Shown here in pieces: positions 39,134 to 50,819 of a DNA stretch of 64,000 nucleotides (positions are counted from its first letter, which is position 1; the number at the start of each line of letters is the position of its first letter). A model generated the notes under the pieces. It searched no databases and was not told the DNA's origin. It was given only the letters and a program-made list of their open reading frames with translations. This DNA comes from Polynucleobacter necessarius (GTDB lineage: Bacteria > Pseudomonadota > Gammaproteobacteria > Burkholderiales > Burkholderiaceae). Both the position numbers and the translations under genes were made by a program. The stretch is from the NCBI RefSeq assembly GCF_900096765.1, contig NZ_LT615228.1, positions 998,669 to 1,062,668 on the forward strand, read 5' to 3'.

Positions 39134-39166
39134 AAAAAAACCGCCACCCTCAAAAAGAGGGTGGCG
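39134..39166 (-). terminator. Terminator/attenuator between rpsA and ihfB
   Basis: Minus-strand CGCCACCCTC-5 nt-GAGGGTGGCG followed by GTTTTTTT. It lies 8 nt after rpsA and just before ihfB, so ihfB either depends on readthrough or has its own promoter in the end of rpsA. Confidence 0.85.
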
Positions 39167-39174
39167 ATATTGAT

Positions 39175-40848
39175 TTAGCCTTGATTATCCAATTTTGCCT
39201 TTAACAAAGCACCCAAATTGGTTGTGCCAGACTGCGCATCACCTTGGAGCTTGCTCATTGCATCTTGTTGATCAGAGCTATCTTTTGCTTTGATTGAAAG
39301 ATTAATTGCGCGTGACTTACGATCAATATTAATGATCATGGCAGTTACGCTATCGCCTTCTTTCAATACATTGCGCGCATCTTCAACGCGATCGGTTGAG
39401 ATTTCAGAGGCGCGCAAGTATGCTTCAACTTCATCGGCTAAGTGAATAGTTGCACCCTTAGCATCAACAGCCTTCACAGTGCCGGTAACTAAAGCACCTT
39501 TGTCGTTAACGGATGTGTAGTTATTGAATGGGTCGCCAGACAATTGCTTGATACCAAGCGAGATACGCTCTTTCTCAACATCAATTGCCAATACCGTAGC
39601 TTCAACTTCATCACCTTTTTTGTATTTCTTAACAGCTTCTTCGCCCGGCTCATTCCATGAGAGATCTGAGAGGTGAACTAAACCGTCGATACCACCAGGC
39701 AAGCCGATGAACACACCAAAGTCAGTAATAGACTTAATGGCGCCAGACAACTTATCGCCTTTTTGTTGTGAACGTGCAAACTCTTCCCAAGGATTTGCTT
39801 TGCACTGTTTGATACCCAAGCTAATACGACGCTTGTCTTCATCGATATCGAGAACCATGACTTCAACTTCGGTGCCCAATGCAGTTGCTTTGCTTGGAGC
39901 AACGTTCTTGTTTGTCCAGTCCATTTCAGAAACGTGCACCAAACCTTCGATACCAGATTCGATTTCAACGAATGCGCCGTAATCTGTGAGGTTAGTTACT
40001 TTGCCGAATAAACGGGTGTTTGGCGGGTAACGGCGAGCGATACCAACCCATGGATCATCACCGAGTTGTTTCACGCCGAGTGAAACGCGGTTTTTCTCTT
40101 GATCGAACTTCAAAATCTTTGCAGTTACTTCTTGACCAACAGTCAACATCTCGCTTGGGTGACGCACACGACGCCATGCCAAGTCAGTGATGTGCAAGAG
40201 GCCATCGATACCACCGAGATCAACGAATGCGCCGTAGTCAGTAATGTTCTTAACGAGGCCAGTAACAACAGCGCCTTCTTTCAAGTTAGACATCAACTTA
40301 GCACGCTCTTCACCTTGGCTAGCCTCGACCACTGCACGACGTGACAACACTACGTTGTTACGCTTACGGTCAAGCTTGATCACCTTGAACTCCATAGTCT
40401 TACCTTCGTAAGGGCTGGTGTCCTTGATTGGGCGAGTATCAACTAGTGATCCAGGCAAGAATGCGCGGATACCGTTAACCATGACAGTCAAGCCACCTTT
40501 AACCTTACCAGTAACAGTACCGGTAACGATTTCAGCTTGTTCGAGTGCTTTCTCCAAATTCAACCATGATGCCAAGCGCTTAGCTTTGTCACGGGAGAGG
40601 ATAGTGTCGCCATAGCCGTTTTCGAGGGCGTCAATAGCGACAGAAACGAAATCGCCAGGAGCTACTTCAATCTCGCCAGCGTCGTTATGGAATTCTTCAA
40701 CAGGAATAAACGCCTCAGACTTTAAGCCAGCGTTAACAACGACGAAGTTATGGTCGATGCGAAGAACTTCAGCCGAAATAACTTGGCCGGTCTTCATATT
40801 CGATCGGGTTAATGATTCTTCAAATAATTCTGCAAATGATTCAGACAT
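39175..40848 (-). CDS. rpsA: 30S ribosomal protein S1
   Basis: 557 residues with six S1 RNA-binding repeats. The central repeats show the characteristic [17 protein letters not shown]...GLLHITDL pattern (for example residues ~190-265 and 275-350). Brings mRNA to the 30S subunit. Fully open, preceded by a 137-bp gap that separates it from cmk. Confidence 0.97.
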   Translation of the reverse strand: MSESFAELFEESLTRSNMKTGQVISAEVLRIDHNFVVVNAGLKSEAFIPVEEFHNDAGEIEVAPGDFVSVAIDALENGYGDTILSRDKAKRLASWLNLEKALEQAEIVTGTVTGKVKGGLTVMVNGIRAFLPGSLVDTRPIKDTSPYEGKTMEFKVIKLDRKRNNVVLSRRAVVEASQGEERAKLMSNLKEGAVVTGLVKNITDYGAFVDLGGIDGLLHITDLAWRRVRHPSEMLTVGQEVTAKILKFDQEKNRVSLGVKQLGDDPWVGIARRYPPNTRLFGKVTNLTDYGAFVEIESGIEGLVHVSEMDWTNKNVAPSKATALGTEVEVMVLDIDEDKRRISLGIKQCKANPWEEFARSQQKGDKLSGAIKSITDFGVFIGLPGGIDGLVHLSDLSWNEPGEEAVKKYKKGDEVEATVLAIDVEKERISLGIKQLSGDPFNNYTSVNDKGALVTGTVKAVDAKGATIHLADEVEAYLRASEISTDRVEDARNVLKEGDSVTAMIINIDRKSRAINLSIKAKDSSDQQDAMSKLQGDAQSGTTNLGALLKAKLDNQG

Positions 40849-40985
40849 GTGTATTCACTTTGTGCCGCCAGAAGGCCTGACGGGTTAGATTAAAAAAGCC
40901 TTAAAGAAACACGCTCAAGATAAGGTCGCGTTGTGGAGTTTCTTAAGACACCAAAAACAACTTCTTACAACTCACTTCTTACAAA

Positions 40986-41648
40986 TTAGGCAATTGCAGA
41001 TTGATACCAATCTAAAACTGTCTTAACTGCTTGATCTATCGACAAATCTGATGTTTCAAGCACTTTTGCACTATCCGCAATCATTAAGGGCGCCGCACCT
41101 CGACTACTGTCTCGGGCATCACGTTCCTGTAAATCTTGCAGCAAGTCTTCTAGTTTAGCAGAAATTCCCTTAGCTATCAATTGCTTATAGCGTCGCTCTG
41201 CTCTGGCAGCAGCACTTGCAGTCAAAAAAACCTTCAAAACTGCATCTGAGAATATCACGCTGGCCATATCCCTGCCATCAGCCACCAAACCAGGAGATTG
41301 ACGAAAAGTATGCTGGAGACCCACCAATGCGGCTCTAACTTCTGGATGAACCGCTAGTGCTGAGGCTCGCAAGCCAATACTTTCGGTACGAATGGCGTTG
41401 GTAACCTCTTCACCATTGAGAAAAATTTGATTATTTTTAAATGAAATCAATAACTTATGAACCAAAAGACCTAACTCTGGGCCATTATTGACGTCGATCC
41501 CCTCTTTTTCGCTGGCTAAAGCGACTAGGCGGTACAGGGCGCCACTATCTAAATAATGAAACCCCAGTTTTTGGGCGACTAAAGAAGCCACGGTACCTTT
41601 GCCAGAAGCGGTGGGACCATCGATAGCGATGACTGGATAATTACTCAT
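40986..41648 (-). CDS. cmk: Cytidylate kinase
   Basis: 220 residues. The P-loop [18 protein letters not shown] and [12 protein letters not shown] are standard. The LID/arginine region RRYKQL, and [13 protein letters not shown] (D-RD-R) are intact. Phosphorylates CMP and dCMP. Lies 14 nt downstream of aroA. Confidence 0.96.
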   Translation of the reverse strand: MSNYPVIAIDGPTASGKGTVASLVAQKLGFHYLDSGALYRLVALASEKEGIDVNNGPELGLLVHKLLISFKNNQIFLNGEEVTNAIRTESIGLRASALAVHPEVRAALVGLQHTFRQSPGLVADGRDMASVIFSDAVLKVFLTASAAARAERRYKQLIAKGISAKLEDLLQDLQERDARDSSRGAAPLMIADSAKVLETSDLSIDQAVKTVLDWYQSAIA

Positions 41649-41662
41649 GAGATGGTTTTGAA

Positions 41663-42991
41663 TTAACTGACAACTTTTGCAAATTCAGCAAAGTATGTCG
41701 GGAAAGTTTTAGCAACGCAGTTGGGATCGTTGATCTTCAATGCATTTGGTCCAAATGCTGCAATCGAGAAACACATCGCCATACGATGATCATCGTAAGT
41801 ATCGATACCTTCGCTTGGAGATTGCCAGTCGGCAGGTGATGCTGGCGCCTGCACAACAATGTAGTCAGCACCTTCTTCAACGATTGCTCCAACTTTCTTT
41901 AACTCTTTTGCCATCGCTACAATACGATCAGTTTCTTTAACGCGCCAGCTCGCAATGTTATTTAAGCGAGTCGGTCCTTCTGCAAATAGCGCTGCTACTG
42001 CAAGCGTCATTGCTGCATCAGGAATCTCGGTGCAATCAATAGTAATACCGTTCAATTTGCCGTTCGCATTTTTCACGCCCGCAACTTCAATCCAATCCTC
42101 ACCCGCAGTAATGTTGGCACCCATTAACGCCAGTGCATCAGCAAATGCAACATCTCCTTGGATACTATCTTTGCCGACACCGAGAACTCGCACAGGACCA
42201 TTGCCAATGGCGCCAAGCGCCAGAAAGTAAGAGGCTGAAGAGGCATCTCCCTCAACTGATAATTGACCCGGGCTCTTGTATACAGACTCCGATATTTTTG
42301 CAGGAATGATGAATGATTGCGCATCAGGGCATTCAACCACAACACCAAAACGCGCCATCAGCTTTAAGGTGATATCAATGTATGGGCGAGAAATCAGCTC
42401 ACCAACCACCTTGATGCACACTGGCTCGCTAGCCACTAATGGCAAGGCCATGAGTAAAGCCGTGAGGAATTGACTAGAAACATCGCCGCGAACTTGAATC
42501 ACATCTTGAATGTGAATTTCTGCTGCGGAAATCTTGATAGGCGGATAACCTTCTTGCAATTCGTAATCAATTTTTGCTCCGACTTGGCGTAATCCATCGA
42601 CCAAATCTCGAATAGGTCTTTCATGCATACGAGCCACACCTGACAAGCGATAGTTACCACCCTGCATTGCTAGAGCGGCTGTTAAAGGGCGAATTGCAGT
42701 GCCGGCATTTCCCATAAACAGCTCTGCATCGCGCACTGGAAATTGACCACCGCAGCCTTCGACTACGCAAACGTGATTAGCCTGATCGGTCACTGACAGG
42801 CCTAATTGGCAAAGCGCATTACGCATCACCTGAGTGTCGTCAGCATCTAAAAGGTTTTTTAAGGTGGTGGTGCCGCTCGAAAGCGCCGCTAAGAGTAAAG
42901 CGCGATTTGAAATACTTTTAGAGCCCGGCAGAACAATTGAGCCTTGCGCTCGTTTTAATGGCCCAACACGAATCTCTGGCAAACCACTCAT
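41663..42991 (-). CDS. aroA: 3-phosphoshikimate 1-carboxyvinyltransferase (EPSP synthase)
   Basis: 442 residues. [50 protein letters not shown] and [15 protein letters not shown] match the EPSP synthase signatures. Sixth step of the shikimate route. 17 nt after tyrA in the aromatic operon. Confidence 0.96.
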   Translation of the reverse strand: MSGLPEIRVGPLKRAQGSIVLPGSKSISNRALLLAALSSGTTTLKNLLDADDTQVMRNALCQLGLSVTDQANHVCVVEGCGGQFPVRDAELFMGNAGTAIRPLTAALAMQGGNYRLSGVARMHERPIRDLVDGLRQVGAKIDYELQEGYPPIKISAAEIHIQDVIQVRGDVSSQFLTALLMALPLVASEPVCIKVVGELISRPYIDITLKLMARFGVVVECPDAQSFIIPAKISESVYKSPGQLSVEGDASSASYFLALGAIGNGPVRVLGVGKDSIQGDVAFADALALMGANITAGEDWIEVAGVKNANGKLNGITIDCTEIPDAAMTLAVAALFAEGPTRLNNIASWRVKETDRIVAMAKELKKVGAIVEEGADYIVVQAPASPADWQSPSEGIDTYDDHRMAMCFSIAAFGPNALKINDPNCVAKTFPTYFAEFAKVVS

Positions 42992-43008
42992 TAGAGAACA
43001 TCCAAATC

Positions 43009-43872
43009 TTAACGTGCTTTGCTCGCCTTATTAAATAATTTCTCTAAACCAGCACCATCATTTTCGGCAATTAATTTACGCATGTGATTAACAATGAGCA
43101 GGTATTGATCCAGCTCTTTCAAGATTGCAGTGCGATTGCCTAAGCAAATATCGCGCCACATTTCTGGACTAGAGGCTGCAATACGAGTGAAATCTTTAAA
43201 GCCAGCACCTACATGACTGAGTTTTTGCTCAGCGTCTTCAGAGTTAACAACGCTAGCCATCAGAGCATAAGATAGGATATGCGGTAAATGCGAAACGGCC
43301 GCATAAATTGCATCGTGCTGAACCACGCCAATCCTTTTCACTTCCGAACCAACTGACTCCCAAAAGCCAGTGATTAGCGCAGTGTCCTCTGGAGAATTTT
43401 CCTGCAATGGGCAAATGATGGTTTGTTTGCCTTTGAATAAATCCGCTTTAGCAGCTGCAGCGCCATGCTGAGCACCACCCGCAATAGGGTGGGCAGGTAC
43501 AAATTGGCAGGCTTTTTTACCCAACACCTCTTTAGCGGCCAAGATGACATCACCCTTTGTACTGCCGGCATCAGTAATCATGGTGCGAGGCTCTAAACAA
43601 GGCTCCATCACCTCAAACGCTGCGCGCATTTGCGCCACAGGAACACAAAGCACAATCACATCAGATTGCTTAGCGGCTTCTACCAAATCCACTACACCAT
43701 CAATTGCTCCCATCTTGAGGGCCTGATCAAGATTTTGTTTGCTACGACCAACGCCCAATACTGTATTCACAACGCCCGCTTGCTTAAGAGCCAAACCCAG
43801 AGATGCACCAATCAAACCAACACCCACAATGGTGACAGTGCCGTAGTTACTTGATGGATTAATGATGGTCAT
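43009..43872 (-). CDS. tyrA: Prephenate dehydrogenase
   Basis: 287 residues. NAD-binding [18 protein letters not shown], the central [10 protein letters not shown], and VPAHPIAGG then [12 protein letters not shown] are typical of TyrA. Oxidative decarboxylation toward tyrosine. Monofunctional; the chorismate mutase part is on PheA. Confidence 0.93.
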   Translation of the reverse strand: MTIINPSSNYGTVTIVGVGLIGASLGLALKQAGVVNTVLGVGRSKQNLDQALKMGAIDGVVDLVEAAKQSDVIVLCVPVAQMRAAFEVMEPCLEPRTMITDAGSTKGDVILAAKEVLGKKACQFVPAHPIAGGAQHGAAAAKADLFKGKQTIICPLQENSPEDTALITGFWESVGSEVKRIGVVQHDAIYAAVSHLPHILSYALMASVVNSEDAEQKLSHVGAGFKDFTRIAASSPEMWRDICLGNRTAILKELDQYLLIVNHMRKLIAENDGAGLEKLFNKASKAR

Positions 43873-43882
43873 GAGTTAATGC

Positions 43883-45007
43883 TTAGTGCCCTGACAGGAT
43901 AGCCTTGAGAGCTTCGATGAATGCTGCGTTCTCTCCCGGCAATCCAATAGAAATTCTCAACCACTGAGGCAAGCCGTAGTTCCCTACTGGGCGAACAATG
44001 ATGCCGCGCTTGAGCAGGGCCAAATTTATTCGAGCACCTGCTTGATCATCGTCACCCACTTTTACTAAAACAAAGTTTCCAGCAGATGGAAGGTATTTGA
44101 GGCCTAAGCTATCAAAAGCACTGGTAAGCTGCTCATAACCCGCACGATTGAGCTCATATCCTTGCTGCAAGAAAGTCTTGTCTTGAAAAGCAGCAATTGC
44201 CGCGGCTTGTGCCAAGCTATTAACGTTAAAGGGTTGACGAATACGATTTAATAAATCGGTTAGTTGAGTTTGCGCGACACCATAACCAATACGCAAGCCG
44301 GCAAGACCATAGGCCTTCGAAAAACTGCGTGACAAAATCATATTCGGGAAACGTTTAACCCAAGCAACTGCGTCATAGCGCTGCTCTGGAGTAAGGTATT
44401 CGTTGTACGCCTCATCCAAAACGACAACTACGTGAGATGGGACTGCCGTTAAAAAATCTTCGATCTCTTCAGCAGTCAAATAACTTCCTGTTGGATTGTT
44501 GGGGTTTGCCACAAAGACGAGCTTTGCTTTATCTCCTGAGATCTTTATAGCTTCGAGCATTGCTGGCAAATCATGTCCATAAGCATCTGTTGCAGAGACT
44601 TCAATAGCCTTTGCGCCAACCGCCTGCGTAGCAAGCGGATAAACGGCAAAGGCATGTTTAGAAAAAATCACTTCATCATCAGCGTGGGCAACTGCGCGTG
44701 CAGCCAACTCCAAAATGTCATTACTGCCATTTCCTAAGGTGATCCAGTCTGCTGGCACCCCTAAGCGCTCTGCCAATACTTTTTTCAATTCAAAACCATT
44801 GGAATCTGGATAGCGACCCAAATCACTAGCCGCTTTAATCATCGCCTCTTGTGCAGACTTAGGCATACCCAATGGATTTTCATTGGAAGCCAGCTTCACA
44901 ATTTTGCTCTCGTCTAAACCATATTCGCGCGCAACTTCACTAATCGGGCGACCGCCGACGTAAGGCGCAATGGCATGAATATGTTTTAAACCAATCTTAG
45001 AGGTCAT
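43883..45007 (-). CDS. hisC: Histidinol-phosphate/aromatic aminotransferase
   Basis: 374 residues, fold type I PLP enzyme. LASNENPLGMPKSAQEAM, FVANPNNPTGSYL, VVVLDEAYNEY and the PLP lysine in SRSFSKAYGLAGLRIGYG are present. Position between pheA and tyrA suggests it also transaminates phenylpyruvate or hydroxyphenylpyruvate, as for HisC2-type enzymes in Burkholderiales. That is inference. Confidence 0.92.
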   Translation of the reverse strand: MTSKIGLKHIHAIAPYVGGRPISEVAREYGLDESKIVKLASNENPLGMPKSAQEAMIKAASDLGRYPDSNGFELKKVLAERLGVPADWITLGNGSNDILELAARAVAHADDEVIFSKHAFAVYPLATQAVGAKAIEVSATDAYGHDLPAMLEAIKISGDKAKLVFVANPNNPTGSYLTAEEIEDFLTAVPSHVVVVLDEAYNEYLTPEQRYDAVAWVKRFPNMILSRSFSKAYGLAGLRIGYGVAQTQLTDLLNRIRQPFNVNSLAQAAAIAAFQDKTFLQQGYELNRAGYEQLTSAFDSLGLKYLPSAGNFVLVKVGDDDQAGARINLALLKRGIIVRPVGNYGLPQWLRISIGLPGENAAFIEALKAILSGH

Positions 45008-45059
45008 GCGAGCTTTACTGATCTATGAAATAAATAATCTGGAAAATTGCTTTAATTGT

Positions 45060-46139
45060 TCAAGCAGAGTGAGGATAAGAGCCTAGGTTTTTATAAAACG
45101 CAGCGACTTCTTTTAACTCTTCCAAAGCCTTCACCAGCCTTACATCATCTGCATGACCTGCAATATCAATATAAAAATGATATTCCCAAGTGCCTTTTCG
45201 AGCGGGACGAGATTCAAAGCGATTCATCGAGACACCATGCTTAGCCAGCGGCGCTAACAAACGATGTACTGCTCCCGGTTGGTTATCCACAGAAAGCACC
45301 AAAGAAGTTTGATCTTTACCAGTGGGTGAACACGCATAGTTACCCACCACCACAAAACGTGTTCGGTTGTGTGGATCATCCTGAATTTGTGCCGCCACTG
45401 CTTGCAAACCATAAGCTTCTTGCGCTGGATCTCCAGCAATAGCCGCCAAACTTGGGTCATTGGCTGCTAAGCGAGCAGCTTCAGCATTGCTACTGACAGC
45501 CTGACGCTTGAGTTGTGGGGCATGAACACTTAACCATTGCTGACATTGCGCAAGTGCTTGAGCATGCGCGCAAACAGTGGTGACACCATCCAAATTACCG
45601 CTCTTGGTTAGGAGATGATGTCGAATTGGGAGGACCACTTCGCCACTAATACGCATCGACGAATCCAAGAGTAAATCTAAAGTCCGCGAGATGGCGCCCT
45701 CGCTTGAGTTTTCAACCGGCACCACGCCAAATTGCGCCGCACCCTTTTCTACCGCCTTAAATACCTCATCAAGACTTGCGCAAGGCAAACCTGCAATCGA
45801 ATGACCAAAATAGGTTTGTGCCGCTTGTTCAGAAAATGTTCCCGCTGGCCCAAGAAAAGCAATGGTTTGACGCGCCTCCAAGGCTCTGCAAGCGGACATC
45901 ACTTCACGCCAAATTGCGGCAATCCCATCTGGCAATAATGGGCCTTTGTTAATTTCTTGGAGACGGGCAACCACTTGGCGTTCACGTTCCGGACGGAAAA
46001 CAGGAGATAAGAAATCACCCTTAATGTGACCCACTTCTTGCGCTGCTTTGGCGCGCTGGGTCAACAAATCTAATATTTGCGCATCTAAGGAATCGATCTT
46101 GTCGCGAATGGGCGCTAGGCGCTGCTCTTCAGTACTCAT
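45060..46139 (-). CDS. pheA: Chorismate mutase/prephenate dehydratase
   Basis: 359 residues: AroQ chorismate mutase (residues 1-~90, IRDKIDSLDAQILDLLTQRAK), prephenate dehydratase (FLGPAGTFSEQAAQTYFG, VVPVENSSEGAISRTLDLL, and NRTRFVVVG) and a C-terminal ACT domain (TSLVLSVDNQPGAVHRLLAPLAKHGVSMNRFESRP) for phenylalanine control. The start codon overlaps the serC stop. Confidence 0.96.
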   Translation of the reverse strand: MSTEEQRLAPIRDKIDSLDAQILDLLTQRAKAAQEVGHIKGDFLSPVFRPERERQVVARLQEINKGPLLPDGIAAIWREVMSACRALEARQTIAFLGPAGTFSEQAAQTYFGHSIAGLPCASLDEVFKAVEKGAAQFGVVPVENSSEGAISRTLDLLLDSSMRISGEVVLPIRHHLLTKSGNLDGVTTVCAHAQALAQCQQWLSVHAPQLKRQAVSSNAEAARLAANDPSLAAIAGDPAQEAYGLQAVAAQIQDDPHNRTRFVVVGNYACSPTGKDQTSLVLSVDNQPGAVHRLLAPLAKHGVSMNRFESRPARKGTWEYHFYIDIAGHADDVRLVKALEELKEVAAFYKNLGSYPHSA

Positions 46140-47236
46140 TAAGCCCGCCTTTCAAAATCACGCATAAATTCCACCAAAGCTTTGACGCCTTCAATAGGCA
46201 TTGCATTGTAAATACTGGCACGCATGCCACCTGCAGCCTTATGACCACGCAATGCCACTAAACCAGCAGCGTTTGATTGAGTCAAGAACTCTGCATTGAG
46301 GTTCTCATCTTTTAAGAAGAAAGTCACATTCATCCGCGAGCGATATTCTTTAGTGACTCGATTTTCATACAAACTACTCTGATCTAAGAAGTTGTAGAGC
46401 AAATTCGCTTTTTCTTGATTGCGCTTTTCAATTGCTTTTACGCCACCTTGTTTTAACAACCACTTAAATCCAAGACCAGCCATATAGATTGAAAAAGTTG
46501 GCGGGGTATTAATCATTGACTGCGTATTTGCCTGCACAGACCAATCCCAAATGGTAGGCGTAATAACCATGCTATGACCAAGCAAGTCCTTGCGCACAAT
46601 CACGATTGTTACGCCAGATGGGCCAATATTTTTTTGGGCACCACCAAACCAAACGGCGCACTTGCTGACATCTATTTCTTTAGAAAGAATGTTGCTTGAA
46701 ATATCAGCTACTAGCGGAGTGTCACCCACATCTGGAACATCTGGAAACTCCACGCCACCAATCGTTTCATTAGCGCAATAGTGAACATACGCTGCATCGC
46801 TGGATAACTGCCAAGTCGATCTGGCTGGAATCGTATTGAATTTTTCAGTTGCAGAAGACGCCGCTAAATGAGCGTTGCCATATTTCTGCGCTTCCTTAAA
46901 TGACTTTTCAGACCAAACTCCAGTCACCAAAAAATCTGCCCTAGGGCCATTCTTGGCCAAAGGCATAAGATTCATCGGAATAGCCGCATTTTGACCAAGG
47001 CCGCCACCTTGTAAAAGCAAGATTTCATAGGTCTCAGGAATATTCATGAGAGCGCGAAGATCTTTTAAAGTTTCTTCATACACTTCCATGAATTCTTTGC
47101 TGCGATGGCTAATCTCCATCACGCTAGTACCAAGTCCACGCCAATTAAGCATTTCATCAGCCGCCTGTTTCAACACCTCTTCAGGCAAAGTAGCAGGCCC
47201 CGCTGCGAAATTAAAGATGCGGCGGTCAAAAGTCAT
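46139..47236 (-). CDS. serC: Phosphoserine aminotransferase
   Basis: 365 residues. FNFAAGPATLPEEVLKQA, the PLP lysine in WFGGAQKNIGPSGVTIVIVR, and RSRMNVTFFL are typical. Second step of serine synthesis, also used in pyridoxine synthesis. 33 nt after gyrA, 1-nt overlap with pheA. Confidence 0.96.
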   Translation of the reverse strand: MTFDRRIFNFAAGPATLPEEVLKQAADEMLNWRGLGTSVMEISHRSKEFMEVYEETLKDLRALMNIPETYEILLLQGGGLGQNAAIPMNLMPLAKNGPRADFLVTGVWSEKSFKEAQKYGNAHLAASSATEKFNTIPARSTWQLSSDAAYVHYCANETIGGVEFPDVPDVGDTPLVADISSNILSKEIDVSKCAVWFGGAQKNIGPSGVTIVIVRKDLLGHSMVITPTIWDWSVQANTQSMINTPPTFSIYMAGLGFKWLLKQGGVKAIEKRNQEKANLLYNFLDQSSLYENRVTKEYRSRMNVTFFLKDENLNAEFLTQSNAAGLVALRGHKAAGGMRASIYNAMPIEGVKALVEFMRDFERRA

Positions 47237-47269
47237 GATTTAACTAGTCGCTTTTTCTACGGTGACGCC

Positions 47270-49993
47270 TTACGCGTCACCTGCCGCATCAGAATTAGAA
47301 TCCGTTGCTGGATCGGCAGATACATCTGAATCCTCTACCTCATCGGTATCGCCCTCGTCATCAGAATCACTCTCTGCAATACGCTGCAAGCCAGACAAGC
47401 GAGTACCTTCATCAACGTTAATCAAAGTAACGCCTTGTGTGGCACGTCCCATCTCTCGAATCTCTGAAACGCGCGTGCGCACTAGAACACCGCCAGTAGT
47501 GATCAACATAATTTGATCTTCCGGCGAAACCAAGGCAGCGGCAACCACTTTGCCATTTCGCTCCGAGGTCTGAATCGCGATCATGCCCTTTGTGCCACGA
47601 CCATGACGAGTGTATTCAGCGATTGGTGTGCGCTTACCGTAACCATTTTCAGTGGCGGTTAATACGCTACTTGGAATGGATCCGCCATCTACATCAGCTA
47701 CTGCAGCCTCAGCGGCAACAGACCCCTCTGCAGCTTCAGCAGGAGCAACCAACATTGCAATCACTTGATGACCATCACCAAGATTCATACCACGCACACC
47801 ACGCGCAGTACGACCCATTGGGCGAACATCGTTTTCATCAAAGCGCACTGCCTTACCAGCATCAGAAAACAACATCACATCGTGTTGGCCATCGGTAATT
47901 GCCGCGCCTACTAAGAAGTCATTTTCATTGAGATCAACCGCAATGATGCCGGCCTTACGTGGGTTAGAGAAATCAGACAAACGAGTCTTCTTCACAGTAC
48001 CCAAGCTAGTAGCCATAAAGACGTAATGATCATCTTGGTAACCCTTGATCGGGAGAATTACAGTGATTTTCTCATCCTCAATCAACGGGAACATATTCAC
48101 GATTGGCTTGCCTCGGGAAGTACGGCTTCCTTGGGGAACTTCCCAGACCTTGAGCCAGTACATGCGACCACGATCAGAGAAGCAAAGAATCGTATCGTGG
48201 GTATTGGCTACAAATAAGGTATCAATCCAATCTTCATCTTTGGTTGCAGCAGCTTGCTTGCCGCGACCACCACGTTTTTGTGCACGATATTCGCTTAATG
48301 GCTGGCTCTTCATATAACCAGTGTGAGAAAGCGTGACCACCATATCTTGCGGCGTAATTAAATCTTCCGTGAAGAGTTCGGTTGCATTCATTTCAATAAA
48401 TGAACGACGACCGTTATCACTTCCTGTTGCACCAAATTCAGACTGAACTTCTTTGAGTTCGTTCTCAATCACTTGTGTGACGCGTTCAGGTTTTGCTAAC
48501 AAGTCAAGCAAGTCAGAAATTTCTGCCATCACTTCTTTGTACTCGTTAACAATCTTATCTTGCTCAAGACCAGTCAAACGCTGTAAGCGCATTTGCAAAA
48601 TCTCTTGCGCTTGACTATCTGAAAGACGATACAAACCAGTAGTTTGCATACCAAATTCAGACAACAAACCTTCAGGTCGATAGGCGTTTCGGCTACCAGG
48701 AGTCTCGGTCTCAGCACGTGCCAACATCTCACGCACCATCGATGAATCCCATGCTTTACCCATCAACTCTTGTTTAGCGATGACTGGATTAGCAGCAGCT
48801 TTAATTATCGCGATGAACTCATCGATATTGGCCAGTGCAACTGCCAAACCTTCTAAGACGTGACCACGTTCACGCGCTTTACGTAATTCAAAAATCGTGC
48901 GACGTGTCACCACTTCGCGACGATGCTGCAAGAAGTACTCTAGCATTTGCTTCAAGTTCAACAAGCGTGGCTGGTTATCTACCAATGCCACCATGTTCAT
49001 GCCGAAGTTATCTTGTAACTGAGTACTCTTATACAAATTATTGAGAACAACTTCAGGCACTTCACCGCGCTTGAGCTCAATGACAACGCGCATGCCGGAT
49101 TTATCCGACTCGTCACGCAAATCCAAGATACCTTCAATTTTCTTTTCATTGACCAACTCGGCAATACGCTCGAGAAGGTTCTTTTTATTCACTTGATAGG
49201 GCAACTCATCAACGATAATGGCCTGACGAGCACCTTTATCGAGGTCTTCAAAGTGGGTTTTAGCCCGCATAACGACCCTGCCACGACCAGTGCGATAGCC
49301 CTCGCGAACCCCTTGAACGCCATAAATAATGCCGGCAGTAGGGAAATCAGGGGCTGGAATGATCTCAATCAGCTCGTCAATGGAGCAATCTGGGTTGTGC
49401 AGAACGTGCAAACAGGCCGAAACCACCTCATCCAGGTTGTGAGGGGGGATATTGGTTGCCATACCCACCGCAATGCCAGAACTGCCGTTAATGAGCAAAT
49501 TAGGCACCTTGGCAGGCAGAATCAGGGGCTCTTTCTCGCTACCGTCATAATTTGGCCCAAAATCAACCGTTTCCTTATCTAAATCGGCCAATAGCTCATG
49601 GGCTATTTTGCGCAGACGGATCTCCGTATACCGCATTGCAGCAGCGTTATCGCCGTCTACAGAGCCAAAGTTACCCTGCCCATCAACCAGCATATAGCAC
49701 AAAGAGAAATCCTGGGCCATACGAACGATCGTGTCATACACAGCAGAATCGCCATGGGGGTGGTATTTACCGATTACATCGCCAACTATACGGGCAGATT
49801 TTTTGTAAGCTCGGTTCCAATCGTTGTTTAATTCATACATCGCAAATAAGACCCGGCGGTGAACCGGTTTGAGGCCGTCACGCACGTCTGGCAGGGCTCT
49901 GCCGACGATGACGCTCATTGCGTAGTCCAAATAGGACCGCCGCATTTCGTCTTCAAGGGATATTGGTAGTGTTTCTTTAGCGGCTTGTTCCAT
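47270..49993 (-). CDS. gyrA: DNA gyrase subunit A
   Basis: 907 residues. The active-site tyrosine is in [10 protein letters not shown] (Tyr122), the quinolone region [12 protein letters not shown] has wild-type Ser83 and Asp87, and the GyrA box is [11 protein letters not shown]-terminal beta-pinwheel ends in a long acidic Asp/Ser/Glu tail (residues ~870-907). The first 100 residues align with E. coli numbering, and residue 99, Arg in the conserved [15 protein letters not shown] motif, is Cys here (codon TGC). First gene of the gyrA-serC-pheA-hisC-tyrA-aroA-cmk set. Confidence 0.97.
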   Translation of the reverse strand: MEQAAKETLPISLEDEMRRSYLDYAMSVIVGRALPDVRDGLKPVHRRVLFAMYELNNDWNRAYKKSARIVGDVIGKYHPHGDSAVYDTIVRMAQDFSLCYMLVDGQGNFGSVDGDNAAAMRYTEIRLRKIAHELLADLDKETVDFGPNYDGSEKEPLILPAKVPNLLINGSSGIAVGMATNIPPHNLDEVVSACLHVLHNPDCSIDELIEIIPAPDFPTAGIIYGVQGVREGYRTGRGRVVMRAKTHFEDLDKGARQAIIVDELPYQVNKKNLLERIAELVNEKKIEGILDLRDESDKSGMRVVIELKRGEVPEVVLNNLYKSTQLQDNFGMNMVALVDNQPRLLNLKQMLEYFLQHRREVVTRRTIFELRKARERGHVLEGLAVALANIDEFIAIIKAAANPVIAKQELMGKAWDSSMVREMLARAETETPGSRNAYRPEGLLSEFGMQTTGLYRLSDSQAQEILQMRLQRLTGLEQDKIVNEYKEVMAEISDLLDLLAKPERVTQVIENELKEVQSEFGATGSDNGRRSFIEMNATELFTEDLITPQDMVVTLSHTGYMKSQPLSEYRAQKRGGRGKQAAATKDEDWIDTLFVANTHDTILCFSDRGRMYWLKVWEVPQGSRTSRGKPIVNMFPLIEDEKITVILPIKGYQDDHYVFMATSLGTVKKTRLSDFSNPRKAGIIAVDLNENDFLVGAAITDGQHDVMLFSDAGKAVRFDENDVRPMGRTARGVRGMNLGDGHQVIAMLVAPAEAAEGSVAAEAAVADVDGGSIPSSVLTATENGYGKRTPIAEYTRHGRGTKGMIAIQTSERNGKVVAAALVSPEDQIMLITTGGVLVRTRVSEIREMGRATQGVTLINVDEGTRLSGLQRIAESDSDDEGDTDEVEDSDVSADPATDSNSDAAGDA

Positions 49994-50152
49994 CTAGAAA
50001 TAATATCATTTTGATGACTGAGGAGCCCTATGCTAAGATTCTGTCAGTTTGTACGAAATTGAGATGTGTCGCTTTGCAGTATTTGTTTCAAGGTAGGGCG
50101 AATTACATTTAAGTTTGACTTTAATTAAAAAAGAGATTTTTGAGGACTAAAA

Positions 50153-50722
50153 ATGAACAAAACCCTAAAAGTATTGCTCGCTTCTGTTATTACCGTTTCT
50201 GCATCTGCAGCAATGGCTTCTGATAACTGGCAAAACGGCGACGGCGCCCTTAACTGGAAAAACGGCGACGGCACATTGTGCTGGCGTGATAACAACTGGA
50301 CACCTGCTACTGCAGCTAAGGGTTGTGATGGTGCATTGACTGCAGCTCCTGCTGCTGCTGGTGTTAGCCAAAGCAAAATCACTTTGCAAGCTGATACTCT
50401 TTATGATTTCAACAAGTCTGACTTAAAACCAGAAGGCAAAGCTACTTTAGACAAGATCGCTGCTGATTTGCACAAAATCAAATTAGAAGTAATCATCGCT
50501 GTTGGTAACACAGACAGCATCGGTACTGATGCATACAACATGGCCCTCGGTCAGCGTCGTGCACAATCTGTTAAGACATACCTCGTAAGCAAGGGTGTTG
50601 ACGATAGCAGCATCTACACAGAATCAAAAGGCAAGAGCAATCCAGTTGCATCAAACGCAACTGCTGAAGGCCGCGCTAAGAACCGCCGTACAGACATCGA
50701 AGTTGTTGGTACAGCTAAGTAA
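50153..50722 (+). CDS. ompA: OmpA-family outer membrane protein
   Basis: 189 residues. Sec signal (residues 1-22, ending AMA-SD), then a short Trp/Gly-rich repeated stretch (W-x-N-G-D-G-x-L twice, then CWRDNNW), a Pro/Ala linker and a peptidoglycan-binding OmpA domain (LYDFNKSDLKPEGKATLDKIA, NMALGQRRAQSVKTYL, GRAKNRRTDIEV). No beta-barrel is present, so it is a periplasmic/lipid-side anchor type. The usual GHTD motif reads GNTD. TTGAGGA precedes the start; a strong terminator follows. Confidence 0.9.
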   Translation: MNKTLKVLLASVITVSASAAMASDNWQNGDGALNWKNGDGTLCWRDNNWTPATAAKGCDGALTAAPAAAGVSQSKITLQADTLYDFNKSDLKPEGKATLDKIAADLHKIKLEVIIAVGNTDSIGTDAYNMALGQRRAQSVKTYLVSKGVDDSSIYTESKGKSNPVASNATAEGRAKNRRTDIEVVGTAK

Positions 50723-50736
50723 TTCTTTTTACTTGT

Positions 50737-50765
50737 AAAAAAGCCCGCTTCTAGCGGGCTTTTTT
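50737..50765 (+). terminator. Terminator after ompA
   Basis: AAAAAAGCCCGCT-TCT-AGCGGGCTTTTTT, a 13-bp stem followed by ATTT. Confidence 0.9.
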
Positions 50766-50819
50766 ATTTCCGCTATATTCACACTTAGCCCTACAGAACT
50801 GCGCCACCAAAGTAAATAT

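Noticed and set aside
40960..40984. Repeat of ACTTCTTACAA with period 14 after cmk
   Set aside because: Only 11 of 14 positions match, so it is not an exact tandem duplication; could be an older event or chance.
47270..49993. Quinolone-resistance substitutions in GyrA
   Set aside because: Ser83 and Asp87 are the susceptible residues; only Arg99 is unusual.
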